This document shows positions 57,423-64,000 of a stretch of 64,000 nt of DNA, one piece after another. A program made the translations under genes and the position numbers. The stretch spans positions 124,001 to 188,000 of the forward strand of contig REGP01000002.1 in NCBI GenBank assembly GCA_004134995.1, written 5' to 3'. The notes beneath the pieces were generated by a model that was not told where the DNA came from, did no database searches, and was given only the letters and a program-made list of their open reading frames with translations. The DNA comes from Oxalobacteraceae bacterium CAVE-383 (GTDB lineage Bacteria > Pseudomonadota > Gammaproteobacteria > Burkholderiales > Burkholderiaceae_D). The first letter of the stretch is position 1, and each line of letters opens with the position of its first letter.

Positions 57423-60400
57423 ATGCATACATCTCTTGTTTCCACGGCGGCATCGTCTTTATCGGCATCGATCAAGGCAGGGGTCAAGGCCGATCCTGCG
57501 CCGCAACTGAAATCGGTCGCGGTGTATTTCCGCGGACGCAAGATGGTGCTGATGCAGCGCCCGCAACGGCGCCTGTCGCTGCTGCTGTGCCGGATGCTGC
57601 GGCGCTCGATGCTGAATCTTCTGGGCAGATTGCCGGCGAAGCTGGCCGCGCCACTGATTGTGCCGATGAAGCGTGCTCTGAGCGCCGGCGCGCTGTGCGC
57701 AATGGCCTTGGCGTCGGCGACGACAGCCCATGCAACCGCCGTTACCGACACCACATTGCCGACCGATTATTCGGTTAAATACGGCCAGGTCGGCGTGAGC
57801 ACCACCGGCAACCAGATGAACGTGAACATCGGCACCGACAAGGCGATCATCAACTGGAACAGCTTTTCGATCGGCTCCCAGGCCGGCGTCGATTTCCATT
57901 TCAACAGCGCCACGGCCAGCTCGAGCGTATTGAACCGCGTGACCGGCAACGATCCGTCCCAGATCATGGGCAGCCTGACCTCGAACGGCAAAGTCTTCCT
58001 GATCAACGCGGCCGGCATCCTGGTCGGCAAGACCGCCAAGATCGATGTGGCCGGCTTTACGGCCAGCACGCTGAATCTGCACAACACCGACTTCCTGAAC
58101 GACAAGCTGAGCTTCAACGGCAATCCGGCTTCGACCGCTGGGGTGGTGATCGAACAGGACGGTTCGATCAAGACCAGGGATGGCGGCAGCGTGTATCTGA
58201 TCGGCGCCAATGTGGAGAACAACGGCGTGATCACGTCGCCGGGCGGCGAGGTGCTGCTGGCGGCGGGCAGCTCGGTGGATCTGGTCGATACCGGCACGCC
58301 GGGGGTGAAGATCAATGTGAAGGCGGGCCAGGGCAAGGTCACGAACCTGGGCAAGATCATTGCGGAAACCGGGACGATCGGGTTTGGCGCGGCGTTGATC
58401 AATAACGGCGGCGTGATCAGTGCGAGCAGCGTGACGAAAGAAGGCGGGCGGATCTTCCTGCGGGCCTCGCAGGATCTGACGACGACGGAGACGTCGAGCA
58501 TCAATGCCGATGGGACGACCGGCGGTAATGTGGTGCTCTACGCGGATGGCTCGGCCAATATCAATGGAGACGTTTCCGCGCTGGGCAGCGTGGGCAACGG
58601 CGGTTATGTGGATACTTCCGGCAAGATGTCGCTGGCGGTGAAATATGTGCCGCGCGTGGGTAAAGGCGGCGAATGGTATATCGATCCTGTTAATGTCGAT
58701 ATCGTCGGATCGGGAGCGGATCTTGATCCGAATATAGATGGCGTGATCACGGCAACCAGCAACAGCTCGACCATATCGGCATCGGTAATCCAGGCAGCAT
58801 TGAACGATGGCGCCAACATTACCATTTCGACCGGAACCGGCGGTCCGGAAGCTGGCGACATCACGGTCCAAAGCGATGCTCACATTAACAAAAGTACGGG
58901 TGGCGCAGCCACATTGACGCTGAGCGCCGCCGGTAACATCACCCTCAATTCCGGCGCTTCCATAGAAGACAGTTCTGCGGGGGCGTTGTCGCTGGTATTG
59001 AACGCCGGCTATGACAGTGGAACGGGAACGGCCACCGGCGCGATCACAAGCTCCGGCGGCAATATCAAGCTGCTCGGCGGCGACATGCACGCCAATGGAG
59101 CTTCCTTCAGCAATGGCGGCACCTTGACGCTCGGCGGCGGCACGCTGACATCCATCAGCGATATCCACAACGATACCAACGGCACCATCGCCGGCACCGG
59201 CACGATCAATCTGGTGGGCGGCACGCATACGCTGTTCAATGATGCGGGGATCAATACCAGTACAGGCGGCGTCTATGCCGGGCAGGGCGTCATCGTCGGT
59301 TCCGATAGCAGCCATACCGGTACGTTGAACATCAACGGCAATTACGCGCAAGGGGCGAATGGTGTACTGCAGGTCAAGGTTGGTGCTGACGGGATGGGGG
59401 TGCTTGAATCCGACACGCTTGCCGTTACCGGCAATGTGAGTCTGGCCGGCTACCTGAAGGTCGACGCTCTGAACGGCAGCTATGTCCCCGCGAAAGGCGA
59501 CAAATTCACCATTCTGACGTACGGCGGCACGCGCAGCGACAATAGCGCCTTCGTGGCGCAAGTTGGCCTCGACACCATGTACGCCAATTATCTGATGCCG
59601 ATGAGCGGCAGCAACCATGTTATCGGCGCTGGCTTTGGCACCTCCGGTTCGAACTATTTCTCGGGCGCGGCAGGCACCTTGAACTGGGAAGATGGGGCCA
59701 ACTGGTCCGGCGGCACACCGGTCACCAGCGCGAATATTTATATTGACGTCGGCTCCTCTTATTCGGTGCTGCACACATCTGCCCTGCATGCGGCGATGAA
59801 CGCGCTGGACATCGCTTCCGGCACGCTGGACATCACAGACGGCACAGTGGATGTCGGGGGAACGGCCTCCATCAGCGGTACCTTGAAGGTGGAGGGAACA
59901 GGACAACTGATATTTAACCGGGTCGTGAGCGGTTCCGGCACTCTCGCTATCGGCGGCACGGCGGCGGTGACTTTGAACCCGGACGAGCAGTCATCGAGCA
60001 TCGATCATTTAACGATGAGCGGCGGCACGTTCAATTCAAGCGCCATTTTCAGCACCGGCGATCTGAACATGACTGGCGGCGCAATTGTGTCCGATGCCAG
60101 CGCGGCATTTTCCGTGAACGGCAACTTCTCGCAGACCGCTGGAACGATCACAATCAACGGCAGCGGCAGCTTCGAGCAGGCCACAGGCAATTTGGTATTG
60201 GGCACGATCGGCGGCAGTGGAGCTTTGACCCTGAACGCGGATGAGGGCGCGATTACGCAGCACACCGGTACAACGCTGGCGGCGAATTCAATAGACGCAA
60301 CGGCGACAGGCGGCATCACGCTCAATAACAGCGGCAATATTCTCAGCGGTGAAAACGCTTACTTCACGGCGACAAATAACGGTACCGGCGACATCGTCTT

Positions 60401-62384
60401 GAAAAACGATGGCACGGACAGTTTGACGCTCAATGGCATCAGCAACGCCAACGGCAGTATTACAGTGAGTACGGCCGGCGCATTAAGCACGGACGATACG
60501 GTGACGGCGGGCGGCGATATTAATCTGACTTCGGCTGGCGATTTGAGCGCATGGTCTTGGTTATCCGCTCAAAATGTCAATCTGACCTCTACTGGCGGCA
60601 GCATATCGCAAGGCGAAGGCAGTATTACCGCAGGGACAGTTTCCGCCAGGGCATCGGGGGATATCGATTTAACTGGCTACGACAACGAATTCCAGAACTT
60701 CAGCGGTAGCGCAACGGGTAATGTCTCAGTTGCTTCATCGGGCGATCTGACCATTGGCATTGCAGGCATTACCGGGGGCAGCATAACGTTGACGACGCGC
60801 TCCATGAGCCAGGCACTGGAGGTTGAGGAAGGGCCGCCGCCAACTTCCGATCTGATGATCAACGGCCAGTTGACGGCAAATGGAACCGGGGACAGCGGCT
60901 ATGTTCAGTTGTCGAGCGGCGGCGCAATCACACAGAATGCCAACGGCACCATTAGCGGACAATTGCTCCAGGTAACTTCGGCCGACGGCGACGTCACACT
61001 GACTGCGGCTCCCAATCAGGTCACGGCGATGAACCTCAATGGCGGGTCCGGCAATATGAGCGTGAGCAGCAGCGGCAGTTTCTCTGTCGTTCTCACGAAT
61101 TATGGCGGCAGCTCCAATATCACCAGTACTGACGGCAACATCACGTTGAACGGTATCAGCGCCTCCGATCTCACATTGCACGCAGATCATGGATCCGTAG
61201 CGCAAGCCATGTTTTATGGCCTGAATGCCGACACGCTGGATGTCCATGCCAGGGACGGCATTAATCTGGACGTTGCTTGCGCCACGGTCAGCGTCGGTAA
61301 TTTCAGCGCGGCCAATACGGGCACTGGCGATATCACGCTGAGCAACCATAATGGCGAACGCACCAGCAGCGCGCTGGTATCGATCAGCAATAATGGCGGA
61401 AATGTCTCGGTCACGAATCACGGCGCCCTGGAAACGACCGGTGAAATCAGAGCGCAAAATATTGCGCTGACAACGGTAACTGACGGCCAATCTTCAGACC
61501 TGGCGATTAACGGAATATTGACGGCTACCGGCAACATCGATCTCATTAGCGACACGGGCGCGATTACACAGAGCGCAGGCATTTCCGCCGCCTCGCTGAC
61601 CGCCACGGCCGTGACCGGCATTACGCTCAATTCGGGCAGCAATACAGTATCTGCATTTGGCGCGACCAATTCAGGTAGCGGGGCTGCCGGCGATATTGTC
61701 TTTAAAAACACCAGTACTGGCATATCGGGCGGGACGCTGACCACTTCAGCCATTACCAATGACGCCGGCAACATATCGGTTGAGAACACCGGCGCAATGG
61801 TAGTGGGGGATACCATTAGCGCGCCAGCCGGCGCAATCAGCCTGGTCACCCACAGCCCGTTGACGATTAACGGCACGGTCAATGCAAACGGCAATATCAA
61901 TATGGCCGCGGGCAGTACCATCAATGCAACCGCTGTGGATAATCTGACCGTTAATGCCGCTGTGACATCTGCGGCTGGTGCTGTCGGACTGGCGGCGGGT
62001 AACGGCGTGACACTACGCGCCATCGTCACCGGGCCGACCGGCTTTAACGTGGCGGCGCACACCTTTATCTCTACGGTTCAGCAGCCGGTTGCTCCGGATG
62101 TGACGGTAACCGCGGGTCCGCAGGTCGTTATTACGCCGCCAAGCACGCCGGTCGTAGTCAACACCACCACCATCGACCAGAACGTCGCCTCCACAACGAA
62201 AACCGTCAACAACGTCACGGATACCACGACAACGCCGGTCACTACCACCACCCAGTCGAATACGCTCAACAGCGCATCGAGCCAGACCGCCGGCGGCGGC
62301 GACGGCGAATTCGGCGGAACCAAAGACGACGGCAAGGGCGGCAAGGGCGAGAAATCCAACAAGCCGTTGCCGATCTGTTCCTAA
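57423..62384 (+). CDS. TpsA exoprotein with haemagglutinin-type secretion domain
   Basis: The 1653-residue protein is the likely cargo of the upstream TpsB. A long, Arg-rich N-terminal region (about 1-110) ends in a signal peptide (ALASATTAHA). The TPS domain (about 115-350) starts with a filamentous-haemagglutinin activity site (NQMNVNIGTDKAIINWNSFSI region) and has FLINAAGILVG, where most TpsA proteins have NPNGI. The rest is a repetitive beta-helix rich in Gly, Asn, Thr and Ser with GNITL-like rungs, then a Thr-rich tail and a Gly/Lys-rich end finishing PLPICS. It is probably a surface or secreted adhesin-like fibre. No toxin domain is visible. Confidence 0.9.
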   Translation: MHTSLVSTAASSLSASIKAGVKADPAPQLKSVAVYFRGRKMVLMQRPQRRLSLLLCRMLRRSMLNLLGRLPAKLAAPLIVPMKRALSAGALCAMALASATTAHATAVTDTTLPTDYSVKYGQVGVSTTGNQMNVNIGTDKAIINWNSFSIGSQAGVDFHFNSATASSSVLNRVTGNDPSQIMGSLTSNGKVFLINAAGILVGKTAKIDVAGFTASTLNLHNTDFLNDKLSFNGNPASTAGVVIEQDGSIKTRDGGSVYLIGANVENNGVITSPGGEVLLAAGSSVDLVDTGTPGVKINVKAGQGKVTNLGKIIAETGTIGFGAALINNGGVISASSVTKEGGRIFLRASQDLTTTETSSINADGTTGGNVVLYADGSANINGDVSALGSVGNGGYVDTSGKMSLAVKYVPRVGKGGEWYIDPVNVDIVGSGADLDPNIDGVITATSNSSTISASVIQAALNDGANITISTGTGGPEAGDITVQSDAHINKSTGGAATLTLSAAGNITLNSGASIEDSSAGALSLVLNAGYDSGTGTATGAITSSGGNIKLLGGDMHANGASFSNGGTLTLGGGTLTSISDIHNDTNGTIAGTGTINLVGGTHTLFNDAGINTSTGGVYAGQGVIVGSDSSHTGTLNINGNYAQGANGVLQVKVGADGMGVLESDTLAVTGNVSLAGYLKVDALNGSYVPAKGDKFTILTYGGTRSDNSAFVAQVGLDTMYANYLMPMSGSNHVIGAGFGTSGSNYFSGAAGTLNWEDGANWSGGTPVTSANIYIDVGSSYSVLHTSALHAAMNALDIASGTLDITDGTVDVGGTASISGTLKVEGTGQLIFNRVVSGSGTLAIGGTAAVTLNPDEQSSSIDHLTMSGGTFNSSAIFSTGDLNMTGGAIVSDASAAFSVNGNFSQTAGTITINGSGSFEQATGNLVLGTIGGSGALTLNADEGAITQHTGTTLAANSIDATATGGITLNNSGNILSGENAYFTATNNGTGDIVLKNDGTDSLTLNGISNANGSITVSTAGALSTDDTVTAGGDINLTSAGDLSAWSWLSAQNVNLTSTGGSISQGEGSITAGTVSARASGDIDLTGYDNEFQNFSGSATGNVSVASSGDLTIGIAGITGGSITLTTRSMSQALEVEEGPPPTSDLMINGQLTANGTGDSGYVQLSSGGAITQNANGTISGQLLQVTSADGDVTLTAAPNQVTAMNLNGGSGNMSVSSSGSFSVVLTNYGGSSNITSTDGNITLNGISASDLTLHADHGSVAQAMFYGLNADTLDVHARDGINLDVACATVSVGNFSAANTGTGDITLSNHNGERTSSALVSISNNGGNVSVTNHGALETTGEIRAQNIALTTVTDGQSSDLAINGILTATGNIDLISDTGAITQSAGISAASLTATAVTGITLNSGSNTVSAFGATNSGSGAAGDIVFKNTSTGISGGTLTTSAITNDAGNISVENTGAMVVGDTISAPAGAISLVTHSPLTINGTVNANGNINMAAGSTINATAVDNLTVNAAVTSAAGAVGLAAGNGVTLRAIVTGPTGFNVAAHTFISTVQQPVAPDVTVTAGPQVVITPPSTPVVVNTTTIDQNVASTTKTVNNVTDTTTTPVTTTTQSNTLNSASSQTAGGGDGEFGGTKDDGKGGKGEKSNKPLPICS
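57483..58189 (+). repeat. Long direct repeat, copy 1 (tpsA N-terminal region)
   Basis: This segment repeats at 63294-64000 at a fixed offset of 5811 bases, with about twenty mismatches that I can see, most of them synonymous. It covers the leader end and most of the TPS domain. The second copy runs off the window, so the full length is not known. Confidence 0.95.
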
Positions 62385-62403
62385 CCTGGACTGTAATCAA
62401 TCA

Positions 62404-63171
62404 ATGAAAATATTGTCTCTGCGCGCATCCAACCTGGCAGCCGGCCTGGCCTTTGCCATGCTGTTCATCGGCGGCAATGCGGCCGCGCAAACCAACGGCA
62501 ACGTGCCGGCGCCGTCTTCGGTGGCCGGCACGGTGACGCATTTGTCCGGGCTGCTGCGGGTCAAGAGCGCCGCCGGCGTGAATCGCGTACTGGCGGTCAA
62601 ATCGGAAGTGATGCAGGGCGACACGCTCATCACCGAGCGCGACACTTACGCCCGCATCAAATTCACGGATGACGGCGAAGCGGTATTGCGGCCCGGCACC
62701 CAACTGGCGGTGGAAGCCTATTCCTACGATGCCGTGGCGCCGGCCAAGGACAACATTGTATTGAGCCTGCTCAAAGGCGGCCTGCGCGCGGTGACCGGCC
62801 TGGCCGGGCAGCGCAATCACGACGTGGTCAAGATCAATACGCCGACGGCGACCATCGGTATTCGCGGCACGCATTTCGGCGCGCTGTTCTGCCAGAACGA
62901 TTGCGGCGGCGTACCGACGCCGAATGGCGGCACGCCGTCGAACGGCTTGCACGTGGACGTGGCGCAGGGCGCGATCGTCGTGACCAATCCGGGCGGCGCA
63001 ACCGTATTCCAGGCCGGCCAGTTCGGCTATGTGGCGAACATCAATACGCCGCCGGCGATTGTGCCGCCGGCGCAAGGCATTCAAGTGACGATGCCGCTGT
63101 CGATCAGCACCAACAGCAGTAGCACCACCACGATTGGTTCAAGCAAGGTTAACGCCTGCATGGCCCAATAA
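62404..63171 (+). CDS. Exported FecR-domain protein
   Basis: The 255-residue protein has a signal peptide (ends NAAAQ) and a FecR-type domain (about 45-170: VLAVKSEVMQGDTLITE, FTDDGEAVLRPGTQLAVEAY, PTATIGIRGTHF). FecR domains normally transmit envelope signals to anti-sigma factors, but this one has no membrane anchor or sigma partner nearby. A low-complexity Ser/Thr region ends the protein with a final cysteine (NACMAQ). It sits between two tpsA genes, 19 bases after the first, so a role in their export, folding or regulation is possible. Confidence 0.85.
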   Translation: MKILSLRASNLAAGLAFAMLFIGGNAAAQTNGNVPAPSSVAGTVTHLSGLLRVKSAAGVNRVLAVKSEVMQGDTLITERDTYARIKFTDDGEAVLRPGTQLAVEAYSYDAVAPAKDNIVLSLLKGGLRAVTGLAGQRNHDVVKINTPTATIGIRGTHFGALFCQNDCGGVPTPNGGTPSNGLHVDVAQGAIVVTNPGGATVFQAGQFGYVANINTPPAIVPPAQGIQVTMPLSISTNSSSTTTIGSSKVNACMAQ

Positions 63172-63221
63172 CGCAGTCAGCAGGGAAGTTTAATGGCGCT
63201 TCGGCGCCTGGGAATTCGGCA

Positions 63222-64000
63222 ATGAAAACATCTTCGATCTCTTCAGCGGCGCGTGCGGCGTCCGCCATATCGCTTTCTCCGGCGAAGTCGGGAGTCAAGG
63301 CCGATCCTGCGCCGCAACTGAAATCGGTCACGGTGTATTTCCGCGGACGCAAGATGGTGCTGATGCAGCGCCCGCAACGGCGCCTGTCGCTGCTGCTGTG
63401 CCGGATGCTGCGGCGCTCGATGCTGAATCTTCTGGGCAGATTGCCGGCCAAGCTGGCCGCGCCACTGGTTGTGCCGATGAAGCGCGTCCTGAGCGCCGGC
63501 GCGCTGTGCGCGATGGCCTTGGCGTCGGCGACGACCGCCCATGCAACCGCCGTTACCGATACCACATTGCCGACCGATTACTCGGTCAAATACGGCCAGG
63601 TCGGCGTGAGCACTACCGGCAACCAGATGAACGTGAACATCGGCACCGACAAGGCGATCATCAACTGGAACAGCTTTTCGATCGGCTCCCAGGCCGGCGT
63701 CGATTTCCATTTCAACAGCGCCACGGCCAGCTCGAGCGTATTGAACCGCGTGACCGGCAACGATCCGTCCCAGATCATGGGCAGCCTGACCTCGAACGGC
63801 AAAGTCTTCCTGATCAACGCGGCCGGCATCCTGGTCGGCAAGACCGCCAAGATCGACGTGGCCGGCTTTACGGCCAGCACGCTGAATCTGCACAACACCG
63901 ACTTCCTGAACGACAAGCTGAGCTTCAACGGCAATCCGGCTTCGACGGCCGGCGTGGTCATTGAGCAGGACGGTTCGATCAAGACCAGGGATGGCGGCAG
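63222..64000 (+). CDS. Second TpsA exoprotein, 3'-truncated by window end
   Basis: A frame starting at the ATG at 63222 runs open to the end of the window. After a different N-terminal stretch of about 24 residues (MKTSSISSAARAASAISL) it becomes nearly identical to the first TpsA: VKADPAPQLKSV, the Arg-rich leader, the signal peptide and the TPS domain through the INAAGI site. It therefore should be recognised by the same TpsB. The rest of the exoprotein lies beyond the window, so its length and cargo are unknown. Frames overlapping it on either strand are shadows. Confidence 0.9.
   Translation, partial: MKTSSISSAARAASAISLSPAKSGVKADPAPQLKSVTVYFRGRKMVLMQRPQRRLSLLLCRMLRRSMLNLLGRLPAKLAAPLVVPMKRVLSAGALCAMALASATTAHATAVTDTTLPTDYSVKYGQVGVSTTGNQMNVNIGTDKAIINWNSFSIGSQAGVDFHFNSATASSSVLNRVTGNDPSQIMGSLTSNGKVFLINAAGILVGKTAKIDVAGFTASTLNLHNTDFLNDKLSFNGNPASTAGVVIEQDGSIKTRDGG
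63294..64000 (+). repeat. Long direct repeat, copy 2 (second tpsA N-terminal region)
   Basis: Partner of 57483-58189, offset 5811 bases, about 97% identical by eye over 707 bases. It continues past the window end. Most differences are third-position changes. Confidence 0.95.

Noticed and set aside
57459-59906. 815-residue open frame on the minus strand across tpsA
   Set aside because: It is antisense to a strong TPS protein. Its composition is Arg/Ala/Asp-rich shadow sequence with no motif; long antisense frames are common in GC-rich genes.
63398-63964. 188-residue plus-strand frame inside the second tpsA
   Set aside because: It is an Arg-rich shadow; the real frame starts at 63222 and runs open to the window end.

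Overview
The window is a GC-rich bacterial chromosome segment with dense genes on both strands. Gene content points to a betaproteobacterium of the order Burkholderiales, most likely family Oxalobacteraceae (Collimonas, Herbaspirillum or Janthinobacterium-like). Indicators are the LysR/pirin/DoxX/azoreductase cluster, an llpE-RND efflux operon of the BpeEF-OprC/CeoAB-OpcM kind, NorR paired with Hmp, and large two-partner secretion exoproteins. The genus is an inference from family knowledge; there is no rRNA or other marker in the window. I found no tRNA, rRNA, CRISPR array, insertion sequence or prophage.

Layout. 1-10.6 kb is signalling and nitric oxide defence: a 5'-truncated 7TM sensor kinase, a soluble double-Cache/CheW protein, divergent hmp and norR with three NorR-type sites between them, dadA, and a CSS-EAL phosphodiesterase. 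10.7-15.5 kb holds small envelope and hypothetical proteins, a Fic protein with an AbiEi-like N-terminus preceded by five dyad repeats, a Tat-exported SRPBCC protein, and a CoaD-like/HD-hydrolase fusion. 15.6-18.6 kb has a REC-TPR protein coupled to a minimal histidine kinase, then a RelE-like/XRE toxin-antitoxin pair. 18.6-26.5 kb carries glgP, an OsmC-type protein, LysR/SDR and a CHASE-PAS-GGDEF-EAL protein. 26.6-31.5 kb carries LysR, pirin, doxX, azoR, ribA and a DedA-rhodanese fusion.

31.5-40.7 kb is a drug-efflux locus: overlapping lysR and tetR genes divergent from a small ORF, an llpE-like hydrolase lacking its catalytic serine, adaptor, RND pump and outer membrane lipoprotein, closed by a terminator. 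40.7-45.2 kb has a divergent PgeF/YfiH homologue, an AmpH-like hydrolase, LysR and trpS. 45.2-48.1 kb is a lower-GC block with a frameshifted MFS gene, an exported alpha/beta hydrolase and a GNAT acetyltransferase. 48.1-52.9 kb is a marR-emrB-outer membrane factor-emrA operon.

53.1-64 kb is a membrane CHASE2 nucleotide cyclase followed by a two-partner secretion locus: TpsB, a 1653-residue TpsA, a FecR-domain protein, and the start of a second TpsA. The second TpsA has an N-terminal secretion region nearly identical to the first, so one TpsB could export both. The points most worth a second look are the Fic gene with its five dyads, the CoaD-HD fusion, the duplicated TpsA secretion domain, and the llpE-like protein without its nucleophile.
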